A stretch of DNA of 13,894 bases. Origin: JAEKLB01 sp050249235 (GTDB taxonomy: Bacteria; Actinomycetota; Acidimicrobiia; Acidimicrobiales; CADCSY01). The number at the start of each line of letters is the position of its first letter. The first letter of the stretch is position 1. The notes beneath the pieces are model-generated. The model had not been told where the DNA came from. It worked only from the letters and a program-made list of their open reading frames with translations, and did no database searches. The stretch covers positions 1 to 13,894 of the forward strand of contig JBFWQW010000075.1 of the NCBI GenBank assembly GCA_050249235.1, in the 5' to 3' direction. This document shows, piece by piece, positions 7,019-13,620 of this stretch. Position numbers and translations under genes: made by a program.

Positions 7019-7024
7019 ACCGTA
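7019..7024 (-). promoter_or_regulatory. Putative -10 element of leaderless phosphatase promoter
   Basis: TACGGT on the minus strand is followed by 6 nt and the GTG start at 7012, so predicted transcription begins on the start codon. The nine-base string TACGGTCCC is identical to the one before the rhomboid gene. No Shine-Dalgarno or clear -35 motif is present. Confidence 0.6.
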
Positions 7025-7062
7025 GCGAGCGCCGCCGGTCCGGCCCGCAGCCGGCGAGGCGC

Positions 7063-7068
7063 TAGAAA
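7063..7068 (+). promoter_or_regulatory. Possible weak -10 element before the DUF1015 gene
   Basis: TAGAAA is followed by 6 nt and the GTG at 7075, the same spacing as the other three hexamers. It lacks the final T of TANNNT, so it is a weaker match. No Shine-Dalgarno motif precedes this start, which would agree with a leaderless mRNA. Confidence 0.38.
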
Positions 7069-7074
7069 CCGCAG

Positions 7075-8271
7075 GTGCCCCGCTTCGAGCCCTTCGCCGG
7101 TCTCCGGTACGCACCCCGGGTCGACCTCGACGCGGCGACGGCGCCGCCGTACGACGTGATCAGCCCCGACGAGCGGGCCAGCCTGGCCGGCGGCCATCCC
7201 GCCAACGCCGTGCACGTCGACCTCCCCGACGAGGCCGACGGGCCCGACCGGTACGCGATGGCGGCGGCCACCCTCGCCCGCCTGCAGGACGAGCGGGTCC
7301 TGCTCACCGATCCCGGCCTGGCCTTCTACGTCTACCGGATGACCTACGTGGACGAGCACGGCACCCGCCGCTCGACCACGGGCGTGCTCGGCGCGCTGGA
7401 GCTGAGCCGGCCGGACGAGGGCAGCATCCTCCCCCACGAGCACACGACGCCGAAGGCGAAGACCGACCGGCTCGACCTGCTCCGGGCGACGGCCCACAAC
7501 CTCTCCCCCATCTGGGGCCTCACGCCGGCGGCCGGGCTCACGGCCGCCGTCGAGCCCGACCGCCCGGCCGACGCCGCCTGCGGCGACCCCGACGGCGTCC
7601 GCCACGAGCTCTGGGTGCTCGACGACCCCGCCACCATCGACGCCGTCCGGGCGCTCGTCGCCTCCCGACCTCTCCTGGTCGCCGACGGCCACCACCGCTA
7701 CGAGACGTCGCTCGCCTACCGCGACGAGCGCCGGGCCGCGGCCGGCGGCGCTCCCGGCGGCTACGACTCGGTCCTCGCCTACGTCGTCGAGCTGGCCGCC
7801 GACCAGCTCGGCGTCCGCGCCATCCACCGCCTGCTCCGGGGCCTGCCCACCGGCTTCGACCTGGTCGCCGCGCTCGACCGCCGCTTCGAGGTCACGCCGG
7901 CGACGGCGGACGGCTCGCTCGGTGCCCGGCTCGTCGAGTCCGGCTCGCTCGGACTCGTGCTCCCCGACGGGCGGGGCTTTCTCCTCCGGCCCCGCACCGG
8001 AGGGTTCGACCCGGCCACCCCCGACCTCGACGCCGCCCGCCTGGCCGAGGCCCTGACCGACCTCCCGCCCCACGAGGTCGAGTACCAGCACGGCACCGAC
8101 ATCGTCCTGCACCGGGTCGCCGCCGGCGAGGCCCAGGCCGGCATCCTGCTCCGACCGGCCACCGTCGAGCAGATCGCGTCGACCGCCTCGGGAGGCGCCC
8201 GCATGCCCCCGAAGACGACGTTCTTCTGGCCGAAGCCCCGGACCGGCTTCGTCTACCGCGACCTCGGCTGA
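7075..8271 (+). CDS. DUF1015 family protein, function unknown
   Basis: The 398-residue protein matches the widespread DUF1015 (COG4198) family. Recognisable conserved pieces are the N-terminal PFAGLRYAPR, APPYDVISPDER at 23-34, LPHEHTTPKAKTDR at 119-132, NLSPIWGL at 142-149 and ADGHHRYETSLAYR at 203-216. The His-rich ADGHHRYET and PHE motifs suggest metal or nucleotide chemistry, but no function is established from the sequence. No signal peptide or membrane segment is visible, so it is probably cytoplasmic. The length is close to the usual roughly 400 residues, and nothing looks truncated. The GTG start directly precedes the conserved N-terminus. It diverges from the phosphatase gene over 62 bp and ends 17 bp before the convergent korB stop, so it is probably monocistronic. 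Confidence 0.93.
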   Translation: MPRFEPFAGLRYAPRVDLDAATAPPYDVISPDERASLAGGHPANAVHVDLPDEADGPDRYAMAAATLARLQDERVLLTDPGLAFYVYRMTYVDEHGTRRSTTGVLGALELSRPDEGSILPHEHTTPKAKTDRLDLLRATAHNLSPIWGLTPAAGLTAAVEPDRPADAACGDPDGVRHELWVLDDPATIDAVRALVASRPLLVADGHHRYETSLAYRDERRAAAGGAPGGYDSVLAYVVELAADQLGVRAIHRLLRGLPTGFDLVAALDRRFEVTPATADGSLGARLVESGSLGLVLPDGRGFLLRPRTGGFDPATPDLDAARLAEALTDLPPHEVEYQHGTDIVLHRVAAGEAQAGILLRPATVEQIASTASGGARMPPKTTFFWPKPRTGFVYRDLG

Positions 8272-8288
8272 GAGGCAGCGGCTGGCAG

Positions 8289-9329
8289 TCAGCGGCTGGG
8301 GACCTCCCAGGTCGCGCCCGATCGCAGCAGGCGGGCCAGGTCGCCGCTCCCGGCCCCCTGGGCCCGCTCGACCTGGGCCGTGACCTCGGCGCCGTAGTCC
8401 GGTCGCTCGACGGCCCGGAACACCCCCACCGGGGTCGGCGTGGTCGGGCCGCCCGCCAACCGCGAGAGCGCGAAGGCCAGCGTCGAGTCGGACGCCTTCT
8501 CGTCGTGGCGGACGAGCGCGTCCTCCCCCACGTCGGCGACATCGACGATGTTGGCCCGGCCGTCGGGGCCCATCACCACGCCCTTCTCGCCCTCCTCGCC
8601 GAACCGCACCGGCTGGCCGTGCTCGAGCTGGATGAGCATGCGGCCCCGGTTGGCCTTCGTGAGGATGGTGTCGAAGGCCCCGTCGTTGAAGACGTTGCAG
8701 TTCTGGTAGATCTCGACGAAGGCCGCGCCCCGGTGGTCGTGGGCCCGCCGGAACGTCTCCATCATGTGCTGGCGGTCGAGGTCGTGGGTTCGGGCCACGA
8801 ACGTCGCCTCGGCCCCGAGCGCCAGGCTGATGGGGTTGAAGGGATGGTCGACCGACCCGAACGGCGTCGACTTGGTGACCTTGCCGACCTCGCTCGTCGG
8901 TGAGTACTGGCCCTTCGTGAGGCCGTAGATCTGGTTGTTGAACAGCAGGATCGTGAGGTTCACGTTGCGGCGGAGGGCGTGGATCAGGTGGTTGCCCCCG
9001 ATGGAGAGGCCGTCGCCGTCGCCCGTGATCACCCAGACGTCGAGGTCGGGGCGGGCCATGGCCAGGCCGGTGGCCACCGCCGGCGCCCGGCCGTGGATGC
9101 TGTGCACCCCGTAGGTGTTCATGTAGTACGGGAACCGACTCGAGCAGCCGATGCCCGACACGAAGACGGTGTTCTCGGGCCGGACGCCGAGGTCGGGCAT
9201 GAGCATCCGGACCGCGGTGAGGATGGAGTAGTCGCCGCATCCCGGGCACCAGCGGACCTCCTGGTCGCTGGCCCAGTCCTTCGGGCTGGATTTCGCCACC
9301 CCGCCCGCGTCCGCCACCACGTCGGTCAT
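8289..9329 (-). CDS. korB: 2-oxoacid:ferredoxin oxidoreductase, beta subunit (KorB)
   Basis: KorB is the thiamine-diphosphate-binding subunit that decarboxylates a 2-oxoacid, most likely 2-oxoglutarate, while KorA supplies the other half of the active site; products are the acyl-CoA, CO2 and reduced ferredoxin. The 346 residues show WCPGCG at 27-32, and C28, C31, C62 and C211 are placed as expected for the single [4Fe-4S] cluster. The thiamine-diphosphate site is ITGDGDGLSIGGNH at 101-114 with NN at 131-132. No separate ferredoxin domain or membrane segment is present. The ATG overlaps the korA stop as ATGA and is preceded by GGAGGGG four bases upstream, a strong ribosome-binding site. Substrate assignment rests on similarity to the two-subunit KorAB of actinobacteria; pyruvate or another 2-oxoacid is possible. 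Confidence 0.96.
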   Translation of the reverse strand: MTDVVADAGGVAKSSPKDWASDQEVRWCPGCGDYSILTAVRMLMPDLGVRPENTVFVSGIGCSSRFPYYMNTYGVHSIHGRAPAVATGLAMARPDLDVWVITGDGDGLSIGGNHLIHALRRNVNLTILLFNNQIYGLTKGQYSPTSEVGKVTKSTPFGSVDHPFNPISLALGAEATFVARTHDLDRQHMMETFRRAHDHRGAAFVEIYQNCNVFNDGAFDTILTKANRGRMLIQLEHGQPVRFGEEGEKGVVMGPDGRANIVDVADVGEDALVRHDEKASDSTLAFALSRLAGGPTTPTPVGVFRAVERPDYGAEVTAQVERAQGAGSGDLARLLRSGATWEVPSR

Positions 9330-11212
9330 CGTGCCCCTCCGAGCGCCTGCTCGATCCTCGCCACCAGCTCACGAACCGTGAACGGCTGGCCCTGCACCTT
9401 CGACACGCACTGGGCGTCGACCAGGAACTCGGCGCGGATCACCTTGGTGAGCTGGCCGAGGTTCATCTCCGGGATCAGCACCGACTTCCTCGACCGCAGG
9501 GCGTCACCCAGGTTCCGGGGCAGCGGGTTGAGGTGGACGAGATGCGCCCTGGCCACCTTCGCGCCGGTGGCGCGGACCTGGTCGACGGCGGCGCCGATGG
9601 CACCCCACGTCGAGCCCCATCCCAGCACCAGCAGGTCGGCGTCGGGGTCGCCCTCGACCTCCACCTCGGGGATGTCGTCGGCGATGCCGGCCACCTTGGC
9701 CGCCCGCAGCTGCACCATCCGCTCGTGGTTCTCGGGCTCGTAGGAGATGTTGCCCGAGACGTCCTCCTTCTCGATGCCGCCGATGCGGTGCATCAGGCCG
9801 GGCGTGCCCGGCACGGCCCAGTCGCGGGCCAGGGTCCTCGGATCGCGGAGGTAGGGGTGGAAGACGGGGTTGCCCTCGGGGTCGTGGTCGTTCGTGCCGG
9901 TGGCGAAGCGGGGCTCGATGGCCGGCAGGGCGTCGACGTCGGGCAGCAGCCAGGGCTCGGCCCCGTTGGCGAGGTAGCCGTCGGACAGGAGGATCACCGG
10001 GGTCCGGTAGGTGACGGCCAGACGGACCGCCTCGATGGCCGCTTCGAAGCAGTGGGCCGGGCTCTTCGCCGCCAGCACCGGCAAGGGCGACTCGCCGTGG
10101 CGGCCGTAGAGCGCCTGGAGCAGGTCGGCCGCCTCGGTCTTGGTGGGCAGGCCGGTCGACGGGCCGCCCCGCTGGATGTCGATGACCACCAGGGGGAGCT
10201 CGAGGCTCACGGCCAGGCCCATGGCCTCGCCCTTGAGCGCGATCCCGGGACCGCTGGTGGTCGTGATGCCGAGGTGACCGCCGAAGGCGGCGCCGAGCGC
10301 CGAGGTGATGCCGGCGATCTCGTCCTCCGCCTGGAAGGTCCGGATCCCGAACTCCTTGTGCTTCGACAGCTCGTGGAGGATGTCGGAGGCGGGGGTGATC
10401 GGGTACGAGCCGAGGAAGATGGGCAGTCCGCTCTGGCGGCTGGCCGCGATCAGGCCGTAGGAGAGGGCGGTGTTGCCCGTGATGTTCGTGTAGAGCCCGG
10501 GAGCGAGGGCGGCCGGGCGGATCTCGACCGGCGAGGCGAACAGCTCGGCCGTCTCGCCGAAGGCGTGCCCTGCCTTGAAGGCGGCCTCGTTGCTGGCCGC
10601 CACGAGCGGGTCGCGCCCGAAGCGGGCGGTGATCCACTCGAGGATGGGCTCGACCGGCCGGGTGTACATCCAGCTCACCAGGCCGAGGGCGAAGAAGTTC
10701 TTCGACCGGTCGGCATCGCGCGGCTTCACGCCCAGGTCGGCGACGGCCTGGAGGGTGATCGACGACATCGGCACCTCGTAGACCGTGTAGCCGCCCAGGG
10801 AGCCGTCGTGGAGCGGGTCGGTGGCGTAGCCGGCCTTCTTGAGGTTCCGCTCGTCGAAGGTGTCGGTGTTGACGATCACCGTCGCGCCCGGCGGCAGCTT
10901 GCCCACCTCGGCCCGGAGCGCGGCCGGGTTCATGGCGATGAGCACGTCGGCGGCATCGCCCGGCGTCGAGATCTCGTGGTCGGCGATCCGCACCTGGAAG
11001 GCCGAGACCCCGTGGACGGTGCCGGCCGGCGCACGGATCTCGGCCGGGAAGTCGGGCAACGTCGACAGGTCGTTGCCGAGCAGGGCGCTCGAGCTCGTGA
11101 AGCGGTCGCCCGTGAGCTGCATGCCGTCGCCGGAGTCGCCGGCGAAGCGCACGACGACACCCGACACCGCCTCAGGTGGGGTCAGCTCACGCTTTGCGAT
11201 GGTGTCGGTCAA
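9326..11212 (-). CDS. korA: 2-oxoacid:ferredoxin oxidoreductase, fused gamma-alpha subunit (KorA)
   Basis: KorA partners KorB in CoA-dependent oxidative decarboxylation of 2-oxoglutarate (likely) to succinyl-CoA with ferredoxin as electron acceptor. The 628 residues are a fusion. Residues about 18-200 are the gamma domain (FAGDSGDGMQLTGDRF at 23-38). Residues about 245-430 are the alpha pyrimidine-binding domain, with GSYPITPASD at 268-277, TTTSGPGIALKGEA at 317-330 and RGGPSTGLPTKTE at 348-360. The C-terminal part from about 495 is a transketolase-C-like domain. The start is TTG, supported by a GGGGGGG ribosome site 5 nt upstream; the next in-frame GTG candidates would cut into or abut the gamma domain. 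No ferredoxin gene is nearby, so the electron acceptor is encoded elsewhere. It is separated from the tad genes by a 179-bp region with a hairpin, so it is likely its own operon with korB. Confidence 0.96.
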   Translation of the reverse strand: MTDTIAKRELTPPEAVSGVVVRFAGDSGDGMQLTGDRFTSSSALLGNDLSTLPDFPAEIRAPAGTVHGVSAFQVRIADHEISTPGDAADVLIAMNPAALRAEVGKLPPGATVIVNTDTFDERNLKKAGYATDPLHDGSLGGYTVYEVPMSSITLQAVADLGVKPRDADRSKNFFALGLVSWMYTRPVEPILEWITARFGRDPLVAASNEAAFKAGHAFGETAELFASPVEIRPAALAPGLYTNITGNTALSYGLIAASRQSGLPIFLGSYPITPASDILHELSKHKEFGIRTFQAEDEIAGITSALGAAFGGHLGITTTSGPGIALKGEAMGLAVSLELPLVVIDIQRGGPSTGLPTKTEAADLLQALYGRHGESPLPVLAAKSPAHCFEAAIEAVRLAVTYRTPVILLSDGYLANGAEPWLLPDVDALPAIEPRFATGTNDHDPEGNPVFHPYLRDPRTLARDWAVPGTPGLMHRIGGIEKEDVSGNISYEPENHERMVQLRAAKVAGIADDIPEVEVEGDPDADLLVLGWGSTWGAIGAAVDQVRATGAKVARAHLVHLNPLPRNLGDALRSRKSVLIPEMNLGQLTKVIRAEFLVDAQCVSKVQGQPFTVRELVARIEQALGGAR

Positions 11213-11217
11213 CGATT

Positions 11218-11224
11218 CCCCCCC
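11218..11224 (-). promoter_or_regulatory. Shine-Dalgarno run fixing the korA TTG start
   Basis: On the minus strand seven consecutive G residues lie 5 nt before the TTG start codon. This G run is a good anti-SD match and is the main reason to accept the rare TTG start. It contrasts with the leaderless-looking starts elsewhere in the window. Confidence 0.6.
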
Positions 11225-11245
11225 GGGTCATCTGACGCTGTGGTG

Positions 11246-11251
11246 AACCTA
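11246..11251 (-). promoter_or_regulatory. Possible -10 element of korAB promoter
   Basis: TAGGTT on the minus strand fits TANNNT. It would start transcription at an A near 11239, giving a 27-nt leader that holds the G-run ribosome site before korA. No clear -35 box is visible at 16-19 nt upstream, so the call is tentative. Confidence 0.35.
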
Positions 11252-11324
11252 GTGGCCGTACCGGGAGGCGGTGTAGCCCCGCCGGCCGCGTTCCTGGACA
11301 CCACCCCCGTGCCCGGACGGCCGT

Positions 11325-11363
11325 GTGGCCACGATCCGGTCCCCCGATCCGGATCGTGGCCAC
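11325..11363 (-). terminator. Strong hairpin downstream of the tad operon, likely terminator
   Basis: A perfect 15-bp inverted repeat (arms 11325-11339 and 11349-11363) encloses a 9-nt loop, beginning 28 nt after the TadG-like stop codon. It lies between that gene and korA, both on the minus strand, where a terminator is expected. No T-run follows on the minus strand, which is common for GC-rich actinobacterial terminators. The right side also contains the 12-bp palindrome CGATCCGGATCG (11345-11356), so a protein-binding site for korA control is an alternative. Confidence 0.6.
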
Positions 11364-11391
11364 GAGCGGCGGCGGCCCTCGGCTCCCTCGC

Positions 11392-13059
11392 CTACTCGAC
11401 GAGCCGGACCGGGTCGCCCTCCATCGTCGCCCGCCAGGTCGTGGTGTCGGTGACCGAGGTGCCTCCGGCGAAGGAGTAGCGGATCTTGATCCAGCAGCCG
11501 TTGGGATCAGTGTCGTTGCACCGGTAGCCGGCCGGGATCGGGACCCGGATCGTCTGCCACTTGCCCTGGAAGTCGCGGTTGTTCGTCGGCACGGTGCAGT
11601 TCGACAGCGAGCCGGTGACCGGCCCGGCGCCGGTGCAGCCTGGGAAGGTCGACAGCCCGGAGTCCGACGGCGGGAGGATCCGGAGCGTGCCGGTTCCGGC
11701 CGCATCCGACGGGTCGAAGATGTCGATGACCAACGTCCGGCCCTCGGATCCCGACATGACCCGGGCCATGTGGAACTCGGTCGTGGCCCCCGAGGCGTTG
11801 GCGTACATGGCCATGGCCGAGATCCCGGCGATGCGGACGCCCGCCTGGCTACCCGACGGCGCGCCGGCCGTGTTGACGAAGCCGGCTCGGAGGGCGAAGC
11901 GGTTCTGTCCGTCGCCGACGCTGGTGTTGCCGGGGCCGGCGGCATCCGAGCCCCAGGCCACGTTGGTCCTGACCTGAATGATGTAGTCGCCCTCTTCGGC
12001 ATTCGGGATCGTGCAGAGCCGCGACCAGCGCCGGAAGTTCCGCTGGAGGTGGTCGTTGACTGGATCCGAGGTCGGGCCGTTGAGGCGGCTCGCGAGCGCA
12101 CCCTCGTAGCCGCGGTACTGGGTCGGCTGGCAGTTGGCGCCGTCACGGATCACGGGAGCGCTCAGCGGGTCCCACGACGTGGAGCTGGGGGCCCGGACGA
12201 CGAAGGAGGTCGTCGTCGGATTGGTCGACCCGCCGTAGAACGTGTCGCCCGTACAGAAGGTGCCGTTGCCCGAGCGGTATCGCTCCGACTCGTCGCTCAC
12301 GTAATCGTTCCGAGAGCTCGTCGCGCCACCGAGGTTGCTCGTGCACGTGTTCCCGACCTCCGCGAAGACCGGATCGAAGACCTCGATCTGGAGGCGCTTG
12401 CCGGCACCGCCGGGTGGCACCGTCACGGAGTAGAAGTAGCCGCTGGTGTTGTAGTCGGTGTTCACCCCGCCGACGCAGCCGTCGTCGCTCGAGGTGCATG
12501 GCTTCGACTGGATGGCGTCACCCTGGACCTTGGCGACGGCCGGGCCGGCGATGACCCCCCAGAACTGCGGTTGGCCGCTGTTGGTCGACCACTTCGGCTC
12601 GCCGGCGCCGAGCGGCTCGTTGCCGAACGTGTTCACCGGGCTGCCCATCGGCACGGGACCCTGGAACTCGCCCACGCCCGTGCGGGTGATCGTGGTCGTC
12701 GGGATCCCGAAGAGGGGAGTGAAGTAGTTGCTGACCTCCTGGCGGATCGTCACCCGGAGCTGGACCGGGTTCGTCTCCTGGACGATCGTGACGAGCGTCT
12801 CGCCGTCGTCTCGGTAACCGTTCTCGCGAGCCACGTCCCGAGCGACCGAGAACGCCTTGGCCGGGTCGTTCGGGAGATAGATCGCACCGGCCAGTGCCGC
12901 CGCGTCGGCCGCCTTCTGCTCCCGGTTGCCCGTGAGGTACCAGTGCCCGATGTCGGCGCTGAAGCCGGCGAAGCCGATGAGGATCGGCATGAGCAGGCCG
13001 ACCAGCACCGCCACGGCGCCGGTTTCGTCACGGCCTCTGGCTAGGACCCGCCTGGTCAC
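11392..13059 (-). CDS. TadG-like pilus-assembly protein with duplicated cysteine-rich outer region
   Basis: The 555-residue protein begins with the Flp-pilus TadG-like N-terminal domain: GAVAVLVGLLMPILIGFAGF at 14-33 is a membrane helix, followed by DIGHWYLTGNREQKAADAAA at 36-55, the hallmark of this family. The remaining roughly 500 residues lie outside the membrane and lack a visible von Willebrand A MIDAS motif (DxSxS), unlike some TadG proteins. This outer part appears duplicated: segments 208-230 and 428-450 align without gaps and both end in an I-(E/D)-(V/I)-FDP strand, preceded by matching IAG...A segments at 170 and 410. All ten cysteines (188 to 522) are in this region, so disulfides are likely. 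The GTG start overlaps the tadE-like stop as GTGA. It is the last gene of the tad operon, followed by a hairpin. The exact role (pilus tip, assembly or surface adhesion) cannot be told. Confidence 0.82.
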   Translation of the reverse strand: MTRRVLARGRDETGAVAVLVGLLMPILIGFAGFSADIGHWYLTGNREQKAADAAALAGAIYLPNDPAKAFSVARDVARENGYRDDGETLVTIVQETNPVQLRVTIRQEVSNYFTPLFGIPTTTITRTGVGEFQGPVPMGSPVNTFGNEPLGAGEPKWSTNSGQPQFWGVIAGPAVAKVQGDAIQSKPCTSSDDGCVGGVNTDYNTSGYFYSVTVPPGGAGKRLQIEVFDPVFAEVGNTCTSNLGGATSSRNDYVSDESERYRSGNGTFCTGDTFYGGSTNPTTTSFVVRAPSSTSWDPLSAPVIRDGANCQPTQYRGYEGALASRLNGPTSDPVNDHLQRNFRRWSRLCTIPNAEEGDYIIQVRTNVAWGSDAAGPGNTSVGDGQNRFALRAGFVNTAGAPSGSQAGVRIAGISAMAMYANASGATTEFHMARVMSGSEGRTLVIDIFDPSDAAGTGTLRILPPSDSGLSTFPGCTGAGPVTGSLSNCTVPTNNRDFQGKWQTIRVPIPAGYRCNDTDPNGCWIKIRYSFAGGTSVTDTTTWRATMEGDPVRLVE

Positions 13060-13619
13060 TTGCACCCCAGGTAGGCCGGCTTCGGCTCCAACCGCATCAC
13101 CGTGTGATCGGTGATGGTCATGTCCGCACCGAAGAGGCCCGTGACGAAGTTGTGCTCCATCTTGACGTAGATGCCGACGGAGTCGCCGGTCCCGGCACAG
13201 GCGTTCTGCGAGCTCGGGTTCCACGAGCTCGTGCCCCGGTCGACGAACAGCTCGTTGGCGTCGTCGTAGTCCCAGACCGTGCAGGAGCTGCAGCCTGCGT
13301 CGAAGCTCGTCTTGCCGACGGGATAGCCGTTCGTCCCTGCCTTGTAGATCCACAGCTCCTCGACGGAGCCGTCGGGCAGCGTGCTCACCGAGCGGGCGAC
13401 GGCGTTGGCGGTGGCCTCGTGGAAGTTGCTCTCGCGGGGAAGGGCCGACGCCGTACGAGCACCCGACCGGGTGGCCGAGGTGACCGTCAACGACGACTTG
13501 AACGCCATGCCGAACTCGATGATCCCGAAGACGAGGAGCACGAGCACGGGCAGGATGAGGGCGAATTCGACGGCGGCGGCGCCGTCCTCGTCTCGGGTCC
13601 GGTTGCGGATCGATCGCAT
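13056..13619 (-). CDS. TadE-like pseudopilin
   Basis: The 187-residue protein has a short basic N-terminus, then EDGAAAVEFALILPVLVLLV with a membrane helix at about 16-38. This matches TadE-like proteins. G13 followed by four residues and then E18-F19 fits the prepilin-peptidase site known for TadE/TadF pseudopilins (cleavage after Gly, Glu at +5). The outer part has four cysteines: a CSSC pair at 110-113, C141, and C186 next to the C-terminus, so a disulfide-stabilised fold is likely. The ATG starts one base after the upstream gene's TGA, and a GGAGG ribosome site lies 8 nt before it, inside the end of that gene. The stop overlaps the TadG-like start. It probably helps assemble a Flp/Tad pilus; TadE and TadF cannot be told apart with confidence. 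Confidence 0.86.
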   Translation of the reverse strand: MRSIRNRTRDEDGAAAVEFALILPVLVLLVFGIIEFGMAFKSSLTVTSATRSGARTASALPRESNFHEATANAVARSVSTLPDGSVEELWIYKAGTNGYPVGKTSFDAGCSSCTVWDYDDANELFVDRGTSSWNPSSQNACAGTGDSVGIYVKMEHNFVTGLFGADMTITDHTVMRLEPKPAYLGCK

Positions 13620-13620
13620 C

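Noticed and set aside
8276..8299. Direct repeat CAGCGGCTGG (two copies, 14 nt apart) at the DUF1015/korB junction
   Set aside because: Only two 10-base copies, one overlapping the korB stop region; no target-site or array structure, so probably chance or a local slippage.
6898..9372. Long minus-strand open frame (824 codons) across korB and the DUF1015 gene
   Set aside because: It runs out of frame through korB and antisense to the DUF1015 gene, with no recognisable domain; only its last part overlaps the phosphatase region in the wrong frame.
9533..11479. Long plus-strand open frame opposite korA
   Set aside because: It is a GC-driven antisense shadow rich in Gly, His, Arg and Val; korA on the other strand has all family motifs.
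11323..13044. Plus-strand open frame (573 codons) opposite the TadG-like gene
   Set aside because: The minus-strand frame has a recognised N-terminal domain, coupled start and sensible cysteine pattern; the plus frame is Arg/Val/Gly-rich shadow.
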